64,000 bases of DNA from Acholoe squamosa (taxonomy: Eukaryota; Annelida; Polychaeta; Phyllodocida; Polynoidae). How positions within the stretch are numbered: the first letter of the stretch is position 1; the number at the start of each line of letters is the position of its first letter. Shown here piece by piece: positions 10,611 to 18,882 of this stretch. The position numbers and the translations under genes were made by a program. The stretch is from positions 1,116,001-1,180,000 of the forward strand of contig OX439050.1 in assembly GCA_949317995.1 (NCBI GenBank), in the 5' to 3' direction. The notes under the pieces were generated by a model that saw only the letters and a list, made by a program, of their open reading frames with translations, had not been told where the DNA came from and did no database searches.

Positions 10611-13271
10611 TTAGTTGTCTTTTCTGGATCTCTGATAGTTATTTTTCGTGTTGTTGTTCTTGTTGTTATTGTAGCTGTTGTTGTGGCCCATGGCACAGAG
10701 GTCTGCTGAGTGGCTGGAGGCCTGGGCAATGCTATTTGCTTCTATGTTCAGCTCTTGCTTGAGTGCTAAACATTCAACATCAGCTATTTTCTCAGGAGTG
10801 TCAGACAGAACCAAATTTTTAATTTCTGGTCTGAGGCCATTGAGCAGGTAGTCTACCTGAACAGACTCATCTAGGTTACTGTTGGCCAGTAGTAGAGTCA
10901 TGTCTGAGATATAATCCTCCACTGACTCTTTTGGTTGCTGTTTTCTGGTTCTGTACCCTTTAATGATAGTTGCAGGGTCAAGCTGGCCAAAACGCTTCAG
11001 GAAAACTGTGTAAACGGCTTCAGCATCATAGATGATGGGCTTATCAAATATGTTGGCGTAGAACCATTGAGCAGCTCTGCCTTTGAGGAAGGTATACATG
11101 CATGATTCATGTAGGTCTGGCCTAGTGGCGTGGACATTCCTGATCCAGAATTTAAATTCTGCTATGAATTTGGAGGCAGATCTGTGTGGAGATGGTTTGT
11201 CGAAAGGCTCAGGTTTGTTGAAGGAGCTCATTTGAACTGAGGTTAGTTTGTCATGATTTAAACTCATGTTACCCATATTTCCAGTGATGTGTGCAGATGC
11301 CTGTGGGTATGGGGTTGAGTGTTGGGTTGGTTGTTGGCCTGTAGCACTCATTGTTGTTGGAGTGTGTGAGTGCAAGGTCTGCATAGGGATGGGCTGGTGG
11401 CTGGGGGTTTGCCCTTGAGGTGTGTAGTATGCACCCCTGTAAACCGAGCTCAGGTTTGTTCCAGCGGCTGGTGGCCTCTGAGATGGCGTGCCTGCTGCCA
11501 TCTGGTGTGAGAATGGGACACTACCCATTCTGTCTTGACCCTGATGATGAGAAGTGGGCGTGGCACCTGTAGCACCTCGAGCTGTGTTGTTTTGAAAGGC
11601 GCAGGGTGGTGTTAAGGTGTTTCCTGGTGTGAGGGCTGCTGGGTTTGAACTACCAGTTGTTCTGTTTAAACCCTGTTGGAGACCATGTTGTTGTTGGCAT
11701 TGAGGGGGATTTGCTGGGTTGGATAGGCTTGTTGGTGGAGGAGGCGCTGTTTGTTGCCGGTCAAGTATTCTGAAGATGTCTGACTTCATGTCGTCAAGAT
11801 TTCTGGCGATCCTGTCAGAGATTTCCACAGTCATGGCTTCAGTCTGCCTTAGGGTAGCTTCATTCCTTTCTACTGCAGATCTGTGGACAGCTGTCATGCC
11901 GCGCTCTACATTTGATTTCCAAGTATCCATTGTATCCAGTCTGTCATTCACCCTGGAGAGCTGTTCTGCATTGCTGCTTCCAATCCTTCTGATTTCAGTG
12001 GAGATAAGGCTGATTTGAACAGCTAGTGCATTAGGTAGTGTATCACAGACGGCTGCAGTGCACTCTCTTATGATATCTCTTGTCACAGCTTGGGTGTAGT
12101 TTGGTGGGGGTTGTGCAGAGGACATATTTCTGGTGTTTCTATGTCTGTTGAGGTGTGGGAAGGTTATCTCTGGATCTTCCTCTGATGTGCTGGAGCTGGT
12201 TAGTGTGTTGTTGGGTGCTTGTGGCGTTGTATTGAACAAACTAGATGTAGCTCTGATGTTCCCCCTGATGGCGTTATCTATACTCCTATTAAGTCTGTAA
12301 TATGGAGGTCTGCCTCTAGGTCTGGGTGAGCAGGACCTGGCTCTTCTCCAGGGGCTAGGGGTGTGTAGGGGCAGGGAAAAGTATGATGTATTCCTGCTGC
12401 TAGCGCCAGATGATAGGTTATCAGAAGTGGCAATGCCTTCTGGGTTAGAAGGACTGTAGTATGTGCTAAAACAGTCAGTGGGTGGTCTTGAGCTAGGCCA
12501 ATCTTCATATAGCAGACTGTTGATTCTGGCTGCGAAAGCTGAGGGGGATTCCTCAGATTGGCTGCTCCGAAAACTGCAGGGGTTTACCTCTACAGCTTGT
12601 CCTAAAGTGTGGTTTGGTGCTAATCTCCACCTGGCGAAAGCTGACCTTATTCTGTCTCCCCAATAATCAGCGTCAAGCTGTGTAGGTGTATTTGGCTCTT
12701 GGACTATATAGTTGTCCCAAGTCAGGTCAGTAGGACTGGTGTTTATAGAGTTTAATGAAGATGGGCCAGTACCGGTATTGTGCTGCTCAGGGTAAGTGGG
12801 GATGCTTTCTAATGCAGCTTGTAGGTGGGGTGATCTGGCTTCCAGGTGGGAGTCAAGTTCTAGGTGACTCTGTGTGTGGCACACAGGTGAAGTGGTAATA
12901 TTGCCTGGTATTCCAGCAAGTCTTAAAGATGGAGAGTCAGAGGCAGACAGGCCAGGTAATGTTAGATTTAACTCTGGGGCAGGTGATGCCACTGGTGTGC
13001 TGGTCTGTCCTCCAGTATTGTCTCCAATATGAGTAGGTGAAAAGGTAGTTTTTGTTTTACTCACAGGTGTTGATTTTTGTAGAGATGCTGGTAATATTGG
13101 GTCTAGAGTCAGTGCATCAGGTGATGAGTCTCTCTGGGTGGGTTCCTGATTTGGTGCTGCTTCTGCTGCTGCTGCTGCTGCTGCTAGCTGGTTTTGGGTC
13201 GTGTCTCGTCCCGGTGTTGTAATGGCACGTTCAGGAGTTGGCTCTTTGGGCGTTGTCTCACTTTTATTCAT
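10611..13271 (-). CDS. gag: Element A Gag, 886 aa
   Basis: This is the structural protein of element A. It starts at ATG 13271, 36 nt downstream of the PBS-like site, with MNKSETTPKEP, the family's shared start. The first 400 residues are Ser/Thr/Pro-rich and include a poly-Ala run encoded by GCT repeats (about 13155-13190). A helical region follows (RNMSSAQPPPNYTQ onward). A Retrotrans_gag-like capsid lies near residues 660-850, seen as NKPEPFDKPSPHR, WIRNVHATRP, FLKGRAAQWFYANIF and KQQPKESVEDYISDM. There is no CCHC knuckle; the C-terminus is Asn/Lys-rich (NNNKNNNTKNNYQRSRK). The related E3 Gag runs on for about 80 more residues, so a deletion shortened this one. It could be translated, but without a protease it would not be processed by the element itself. 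Confidence 0.85.
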   Translation of the reverse strand: MNKSETTPKEPTPERAITTPGRDTTQNQLAAAAAAAEAAPNQEPTQRDSSPDALTLDPILPASLQKSTPVSKTKTTFSPTHIGDNTGGQTSTPVASPAPELNLTLPGLSASDSPSLRLAGIPGNITTSPVCHTQSHLELDSHLEARSPHLQAALESIPTYPEQHNTGTGPSSLNSINTSPTDLTWDNYIVQEPNTPTQLDADYWGDRIRSAFARWRLAPNHTLGQAVEVNPCSFRSSQSEESPSAFAARINSLLYEDWPSSRPPTDCFSTYYSPSNPEGIATSDNLSSGASSRNTSYFSLPLHTPSPWRRARSCSPRPRGRPPYYRLNRSIDNAIRGNIRATSSLFNTTPQAPNNTLTSSSTSEEDPEITFPHLNRHRNTRNMSSAQPPPNYTQAVTRDIIRECTAAVCDTLPNALAVQISLISTEIRRIGSSNAEQLSRVNDRLDTMDTWKSNVERGMTAVHRSAVERNEATLRQTEAMTVEISDRIARNLDDMKSDIFRILDRQQTAPPPPTSLSNPANPPQCQQQHGLQQGLNRTTGSSNPAALTPGNTLTPPCAFQNNTARGATGATPTSHHQGQDRMGSVPFSHQMAAGTPSQRPPAAGTNLSSVYRGAYYTPQGQTPSHQPIPMQTLHSHTPTTMSATGQQPTQHSTPYPQASAHITGNMGNMSLNHDKLTSVQMSSFNKPEPFDKPSPHRSASKFIAEFKFWIRNVHATRPDLHESCMYTFLKGRAAQWFYANIFDKPIIYDAEAVYTVFLKRFGQLDPATIIKGYRTRKQQPKESVEDYISDMTLLLANSNLDESVQVDYLLNGLRPEIKNLVLSDTPEKIADVECLALKQELNIEANSIAQASSHSADLCAMGHNNSYNNNKNNNTKNNYQRSRKDN

Positions 13272-13306
13272 GGCTCATGAGAGGTGATAACAATGGAATC
13301 TTCTGA

Positions 13307-13320
13307 GGGTTTCTCCACCA
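13307..13320 (-). promoter_or_regulatory. Primer-binding-site-like sequence of element A
   Basis: The coding strand reads TGGTGGAGAAACCC directly after the LTR end CAACA. Copies E2 (from 32293) and E3 (from 49344) carry TGGTGGAGAA at the same place. A start with TGG fits pairing to a tRNA 3' CCA end; the tRNA is not identified. Confidence 0.6.
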
Positions 13321-13321
13321 T

Positions 13322-13933
13322 TGTTGACGGACCGTTACAAGTTATGAACATGAGCAACTCAGGAGTCCAGAAAGTACAGTTGATGAATCCACTTTATTGT
13401 AGTGTTAGGCAGGTACATGTTGGCATGGTGATGTACAATGTGTATGCTGCCCACCTGATCAAGCTAGCTCTATACCAAGGCACTGTGTGTCATAGAGACT
13501 AGGTGTGGAGAGAGGAAAGTAAAGAATAAGAGTATCCCAAGCTAGTCCTGTATTCATATATATAGGAGCAGCTCGGGGTAGGCATGACGTCAGTCTTGGG
13601 AGAAGCATGACGTCATGCTTAGGGACAGGCAAGACCCGGCGTGCCTTGCATCATCTCACCCTGGAGGGGGAAGGGGGCTTGCCTAAAGGTGGGTCGAGCT
13701 GGCCACCTGTTGGAGGAGCAGCTCGATCCCTGATTGGCTAGGAATGGAGGTGGGTGTGAGCACACTCCCACCCTGTACCTAGGGTTAGTGGGGGTCAAGG
13801 TCATGACCCCCTAGCCAGGATCCGGGGGTGAATCTGAGGTCACTGGCCAGGAGAGGCAGAGCTGGGTAGAGATACCTGGCTCTGTCAGATCCAAAGGTTT
13901 GGTATAAGGGAGCCTTGTAGGCGAGCTTGATCA
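13322..13933 (-). repeat. Element A 5' LTR with CRE sites and TATA box
   Basis: The limits are inferred from the PBS on one side and from a LINE fragment that resumes at about 13937 on the other; with these ends the LTR has TG...CA termini (about 612 bp). On the coding strand it contains two TGACGTCA cAMP-response-type sites. One (13603-13620) is the centre of an 18-bp perfect palindrome, AAGCATGACGTCATGCTT, and the other is at 13585-13592. A TATA-like run (about 13554-13565) lies next, in the right order for a U3 promoter, and an AATAAA near the 3' end could serve for polyadenylation. The second LTR was not found, so the ends cannot be confirmed by comparison. Confidence 0.6.
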
Positions 13934-13936
13934 TTC

Positions 13937-14272
13937 GGCTTAAAATATTTCATATAATAATAAATGAACCTTGAATACCCCATTGACAGTATGTGATAGC
14001 ATATGACGTATCTTATACAATAGAAATGATTTGTAGCGAACATTTTTCATTAAAGTTTTCACATGTAGGTTAAAATTCATTTCCTGGTCTATCAGTACTC
14101 CTAAATATTTATAAGAATTGACACACAGTAGTACTGACCCATTTATTGCAATGTTTGGTCTACATAGATTTTTTAGAGTTTGGGCTGAGGAGAAAGTCAT
14201 AATTTTGGTTTTGCCTTCATTGATAGTTAATTTATTTTTATTTGCCCATGTTATGAATTTGTTTAATGTGTC
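13937..14272 (-). pseudogene. Non-LTR retrotransposon (LINE) reverse transcriptase fragment
   Basis: The minus-strand peptide contains the C-terminal signature of LINE reverse transcriptases: FITWANKNKLTINEGKTKIM followed about 30 residues later by YKYLGVLIDQEMNFNLHV. These are the conserved W..x-NKL-x-N-x-KT and YLG-x-x-ID blocks seen in jockey/CR1/Rex-type elements. Only about 110 codons remain. Upstream it stops at a TAG near 14275, and downstream it is cut where the element A LTR begins, so A appears to have inserted into this older fragment. The clade is not resolved. Confidence 0.7.
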
Positions 14273-14279
14273 ATACTAG

Positions 14280-16361
14280 TAATTATGCATGATCAAGTTG
14301 TCATATGAGAAATATCATATGACTAGTGGTATATGGTGTAAATCCAACAGGCTCTTATAAATAGTGTTATTTCCAGTTATCACTGGTTTATTCAGCTTTA
14401 GGCAACATGTAAGAAATATCAATCACACAGTAGTTAGTATGTAGGTAATTTGTACATACAGTAAATATACAGTAGTTTATAAAGTATAATGTTCTGTTCC
14501 ACTCCACCTGTGAGGTAATAATAATACAATGTCCAGCATAGGTCTAGGTGGGTTCCCACACCTAGCTCCTGACCTGCTGCTTAGAGGAATAATGTAATAA
14601 TGAATAACTTTACCCTCTGGTGGATGTCTTGAGGAAGATAGCCTCTGGCCACTAATGATGGAAACCAATGCCTGTCTAGCATAATTTCACCATAGTGCAG
14701 TGGTATAGCAGGTAGCAGGAGATGACTGGAGATGTTACCTCTGGAGTGGTTCTTGGTGTTCTGATTTCTAGGAGGTGCAGCCAGGCTATTTGTAGCAAAT
14801 CTTGGCATTGCACCTCAGACTGACTGGGGCCAGTGGCATCTGCCTAACTCTGCAATTGTTTGAGGGGAGTCTTTCATGTGTCACTGGGTGCACAAAGGAC
14901 CCCCATGGACGCTGCTGCGTCCCCCATTGTCTTGGTCGGTTCTGTGACTTCAAACCCCCATATCTCGGAAGTTTACGCCGTTACAACCGCCATTTTAAGC
15001 ATGCACAAAGTTGAATATGACAAGTTTATAATGCCTGCTTGATAGGCGCGTAACTCGCGCTGGTTCGTCTGTAGTGCATTCGGAGGTCGAATCCGTCTCT
15101 ATGGCGTAACTTCCTTAATAATAGGAGTTCCGCCTTGATCTTAGGCTCATTTTGACCATCTTATTATGGGCTTTCCATAATTGTTTTGATATTTGACCTA
15201 GGTTGCTCAGGAGCGACGCTAGAGCGACGGGGCGGTTATGGCGTCGTGCTTATGTAACCTATTGTTCACTTACAACTTATTAGTTTGTGCACTGAACCAT
15301 GAAGTCGCACACTGAGACCCTCATTTTTATTATATTGTGCAGTGAACCATTAGGTCGGAGCCTTTGATGTCATAAAGTGTGTTGTAACCTACCTGGCTGG
15401 TGTGCAGTGGGGCATGAACGCTCTTATACAAAGTTTGAGCGCTCTTATAGCTCTTAGAACCAACCTATGTATTAATTTCATAGATATTCTTTGATTGATA
15501 CAAAATATGTTAGAATTTATGGAATAATAAAATGGTATATCAGTATGCATAGAGTCAAAAATTGTACTAGTCTAGACATGGAGTTTGGTGATGAAAACAC
15601 TAATTTTATCTATGTTAATCATGCTGCATAGATTTTTTCCATTAACATTACATGTTTTCTAGAAGGTTTTACGGTATCTGTCATAGAAATTGACATGTTA
15701 GGACTTGGTGCCTTAAAATCAACTTTTTTAATAAGCCAAGATGAGTAAGAAATATAATGTCATCAAGTAATGGTCAGTTTGTTATATATAGTCTCAGCCC
15801 CCCCATGTGCAGTATTTCGTGGAATGAGCCATATACAAGTAAAATTATGACTAAAAGCTGTTTTGTTTGTCTCTAAAAAAATCTTTAATGCAGGAAAACT
15901 GCCCTGCGTAAAAAATAACTAAATGCCTTTTATTAATAAAGGGATGGGCTTAATATGTAAATGAGAGAGCCAAATTCAAATAAAGTGTGAGAAATTCAAA
16001 TACTTGATCCAGACTGGTTCAAAAAGAAGGGGATTAAGGGTATTAGTGAGTCACATGACCAAATTAAGGCCTCTGATTCACTGGAGGTCAGGTGAGCAGA
16101 GTTCTAACTTGAGTCAACCTAGTTCGCAGATACATGTATACTATATTACTTACTAAAAAAAGAAGAAATTTATAATAAGTAAATGGCAACCCTCTCTTAA
16201 ATGAACCAGGGATTAGATGCAGACTTACAATGAATCTGTATGCTTTGAAATATTTGGTCTTAAGAAAATTGTTTTCCAGTGATGTGCCTACATATTTGAA
16301 TGCACATTCGTAAAGACAACACTAAAACACATTTGATATTGCTGACATAGAAAATATAGGT
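14280..16361. other. Intergenic stretch upstream of the fucosyltransferase
   Basis: No gene is supported. There is a small perfect hairpin at 14300-14323 (arms GTCATATGA/TCATATGAC) enclosed by two ACTAGT sites. Two similar phrases, TGTGCACTGAACCAT and TGTGCAGTGAACCAT, occur about 60 bp apart near 15285 and 15340. A block at about 15920-15965 resembles 47190-47230. The final kilobase is AT-rich and should contain the fucosyltransferase promoter or an upstream intron, but no clear TATA box or start site can be assigned. Confidence 0.5.
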
Positions 16362-17348
16362 ATGAAGTTCCGCATCATTTGCTCGATATCAATATTTGTC
16401 ATCTTAACACTGTTTTTTCTGGTACAGGATATATCACAGATCCAAATAAAAAGACATCATGCAAGTGTTACAAGATTGAAAGAAATGTCAACTTCAAACA
16501 AGAAATACTTATTCATTACTTTGCACGGAAGGCTTGGAAATCATATTTTCATGTATTCAACCCTGTTTGCATTAGCAAAGAAGAGCAACCGCATTCCATT
16601 TATTTGTGGAAATACTAGGTTGTATGAGCTGTTCTCCGAATTAAGTATTCTTCATGCATCAAAGAAGCAGTGTGCTGAGATAGAGGCGGAAAACACTATG
16701 CTTCATATACGTCAATTACATCATGCATTTTTCTTTGATCCTCATGTACTTCAGGGTATACTGCAATCTAATAGTTCATACATTTCTATCTGCTGCTACT
16801 TTCAAAATGTTGGTTACTTCATGGATTATTTTGGAAACTTGAAAACTGATTTTACAATGCAGCCTGTTTTTAAGCAAAAGGCAAACACGTATATTGACAA
16901 GGTAAAAGACAGCTACAAAGATAAACAATCTACAGGTGCCAATATCCTTACTGTGGGTATACATGTCAGGAGGGGTGACATCATAAATGATTATAGAGTA
17001 ATGGTGGCTCCTGCTTCATACTTCAAAAAAGCGATGGCCCTTTTCAGGCAGAAGTATCATAATAATGTGCTATTTATTGTATCATCTGATAGTCCAGAAT
17101 GGTGCAAGGAGCATCTGAGTTTTACTGATGTTGTGTTTACTGCAGATACTGGTAGAAAGTCTCCCTGTGAGGATTTTAGCATACAGGTTTCATGTAATCA
17201 TAATATTATATCAGTCGGGACATTTGGATGGGCAATAGCCTTCCTCAGCAAAGGATATGTCATAGCATACAGTGACTGGGTAAGAGGAAAAACAAAAGCA
17301 TACTACTTTCCTGAGCAAATATATCTCAGGAATTGGAAGCTTTTATAG
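16362..17348 (+). CDS. Galactoside alpha-1,2-fucosyltransferase-like protein (GT11), 328 aa
   Basis: This is the only intact host-type gene in the window. GT11 enzymes such as FUT1/FUT2 transfer fucose from GDP-fucose in alpha-1,2 linkage to terminal galactose of glycans in the Golgi. Seen: a short cytosolic end plus a membrane anchor at about residues 5-21 (type II topology), then GRLGNHIFMYS near residue 56. Motif I is HVRRGD (201-206), the GDP-fucose-binding signature; then FIVSSDSPEWCKEH; and the C-terminal motif CNHNIISVGTFGWAIAFL from residue 278. There is a possible N-glycosylation site in SNSSYIS. The length is normal for the family (about 330-360). The whole domain lies in one exon starting at ATG 16362; an upstream 5' UTR exon is possible. 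Acceptor specificity cannot be read from sequence. Element B sits 44 bp after the stop codon. Confidence 0.9.
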   Translation: MKFRIICSISIFVILTLFFLVQDISQIQIKRHHASVTRLKEMSTSNKKYLFITLHGRLGNHIFMYSTLFALAKKSNRIPFICGNTRLYELFSELSILHASKKQCAEIEAENTMLHIRQLHHAFFFDPHVLQGILQSNSSYISICCYFQNVGYFMDYFGNLKTDFTMQPVFKQKANTYIDKVKDSYKDKQSTGANILTVGIHVRRGDIINDYRVMVAPASYFKKAMALFRQKYHNNVLFIVSSDSPEWCKEHLSFTDVVFTADTGRKSPCEDFSIQVSCNHNIISVGTFGWAIAFLSKGYVIAYSDWVRGKTKAYYFPEQIYLRNWKLL

Positions 17349-17392
17349 GTGAATGCATTTATGTAATACTCCTTCACTTGATACCAAATAGA

Positions 17393-17769
17393 TGGAAGGG
17401 TTTGTGGCCTTACGGACCTGGGGGGTTCGGGTCTTACGATTCGAAAAGAAAGAGTAAGACAGTATTCCAAGTGTATGCCAACGGTTAGTTTTATTTCTTA
17501 TTGTACACTCAAGGCTGCCGGATGATGTCAGAGAGGCAGCTAATATTAAGGAATAATGGTTTACATGGTGTGGAGGCCAGAAGGGCCTCTGACGTAGCGG
17601 CTGAGCCCTGGGCTTTATATACGGACCCAGGTGTTCGTCGTCAGATGTCCCCAAAGACCCGGATCAGTGCTGCCACCTATCCGGAACCTGAGGAACGTCC
17701 GACGACTCGACTCACCCGCCACGTCAGACGGCACCCAACTCCTATGGTTTAATAACGTGTACCTCTACA
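17393..17769 (-). repeat. Element B 3' LTR (377 bp)
   Basis: This matches the 5' LTR of B at 30788-31164 nearly base for base, and matches C's LTRs at lower identity. On the coding strand it runs TGTAGAGG...CCTTCCA; the terminal TACA of the other copy has mutated to TCCA. A TATATAAA box and an AATAAA-type signal lie in the same relative places as in C. A polypurine tract (GGGGGAGTGG) precedes it at 17770-17779. Confidence 0.92.
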
Positions 17770-18089
17770 CCACTCCCCCAGACATTTAGGAGGGTGTTAT
17801 AGTTATAATAATATTACTGGGATAACATTTCTATATGTCTAAACCTTTAGTAATTGAGGTACAACCATAGGTATAACATTAACACCAAATTGAGTATGAA
17901 TCGAATGTCATATATGGGTCAGGTCGTCAGAAAGTGTAAGATTCTGCCCTTGAAGGGCCTTTAAAATTAATTTTCTAATTCCTTTATATAACCTTAACAC
18001 AACTGTGAAGGGACTTCCGCCCAACTCAGAAAACCAAAAAATACCGATCTAGCCCATCCGGTTCCATTTTTATTGCTTGTTTTGTGTCA

Positions 18090-18297
18090 TGTAACGTCCG
18101 GTACCAAAATAATGAAATATAGAGGTAATTGAAGTTGCTCTCAGTAATATAAGAATATCCCATTATGCATAACAAACACATTAATTAACAAGGCCAATAT
18201 GTCTATTATTGACTTCAATTACAGAATGGAACAGAATTTGAGTTATGCATGTACAGTAGACTGCCTCCTACATGATGATAAAAGTACCGGACGTTAC
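18090..18297. mobile_element. Small TIR unit 1 (about 208 bp MITE) nested in the 968-bp transposon
   Basis: It begins TGTAACGTCCGGTACC and ends with the inverse, GTACCGGACGTTAC, at 18297, so it has terminal inverted repeats of about 14 bp. It abuts unit 2 with no spacer, and the junction of the two forms a long palindrome. No coding capacity. Confidence 0.6.
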
Positions 18298-18319
18298 GTA
18301 ACGTCCGGTACTTTTATCA
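18276..18319. repeat. 44-bp perfect palindrome at the junction of two MITE-like units
   Basis: Twenty-two bases on each side of the centre (18297/18298) are exact inverse complements; the core is GGACGTTACGTAACGTCC. The palindrome consists of the inner ends of two adjacent TIR units. Confidence 0.95.
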
Positions 18320-18490
18320 GAATTATTTCACATAAGCTGCTCTCACATGGAGACAAATGCTGCTGGACACACAATTTTTTCGCCAAAGTAGGGGATAATA
18401 AAGCCCTTCATATGGGTAATAACAAAGATTATGAAGATTAATTTTTTCCATGTTTTATAACTGATTTAGATTTTGGTATCGGACGTTACA
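18298..18490. mobile_element. Small TIR unit 2 (about 193 bp MITE), adjacent to unit 1
   Basis: It begins GTAACGTCCGGTACTTTT and ends TATCGGACGTTACA, giving inverted ends of the same family as unit 1. The short open frames inside have no recognisable content. Confidence 0.6.
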
Positions 18491-18882
18491 AATTACAGAT
18501 TTCCATTTTCAAAGACACACAATGAAAAATCCTCACTCAGTAACATGTTCAAACCTGATGGAAATGATACCTATGATCATATACAATACAAAAAATAACT
18601 TTGGGTTACTCCAGATGTTCTTTATTCAATACAGAACATTTGTAAAAAGTATAAAAAATCAAAAAAGAACAAATTTGACTGTTTTTCTCACTTCGGCAAG
18701 CTATAAGTCTGAGAGTTTTTGATGGATGGCCACAAATTTACATCTTTCTGATAGCCCTAAATGTTATCTATCAAATGAGTCTATGTAAAACAAGATTGAT
18801 TTGCAACTTCATTCTCTAGAGCCATAAGAGTCCAAAATGACCCAAAAACACAAAATCTACTGCTTTCTGGCGACCTGACCCA

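Larger units (their letters stand above)
6990..13933 (-). mobile_element. Element A: Ty3/Gypsy retrotransposon, defective
   Basis: Read on the minus strand: LTR (13933-13322), PBS-like site, gag (13271-10611), pol (about 10610-7161) and a displaced pol tail (7157-6996). Two related copies (E2 and E3, plus strand) in the window define the family by their shared leader, Gag start (M-x-x-SET-x-PKE) and Gag capsid. Compared with E3, A has lost the end of gag and the whole protease, so it is not autonomous. It has also lost most of the integrase C-terminal domain and the 3' LTR, and it carries a mutated RT active site. Long frames survive, so decay is not extreme. Confidence 0.85.
17915..18882. 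mobile_element. 968-bp non-autonomous DNA transposon inserted in element B
   Basis: The ends are 20-bp terminal inverted repeats with one mismatch: TGGGTCAGGTCGTCAGAAAG at 17915 and its inverse ending at 18882. TATA flanks it on both sides (17911-17914 and 18883-18886), consistent with a 4-bp target duplication. The equivalent place in element C (near 44945-44960, inverse orientation) lacks the insert and reads straight through an AT run, so the borders are confirmed by an empty site. No transposase frame is present. It contains two further small TIR units (18090-18490). The superfamily is not identified. Confidence 0.88.

Noticed and set aside
15050-15110. tRNA-like B-box (GGTCGAATCC) suggesting a tRNA or SINE
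   Set aside because: No cloverleaf or matching A-box could be built by eye, and no poly-A or repeat tail follows.
17343-17654. ORF beginning MGTSDDEHLGPYIKP, repeated near 31.0, 32.8 and 45.2 kb
   Set aside because: All four copies lie inside LTRs of elements B and C. The repetition is that of the LTR, and the frame is a chance reading of it.
18199-18441. 80-codon plus-strand frame in the nested MITE units
   Set aside because: It crosses the 44-bp palindrome at the junction of two units, so it cannot be a conserved gene.
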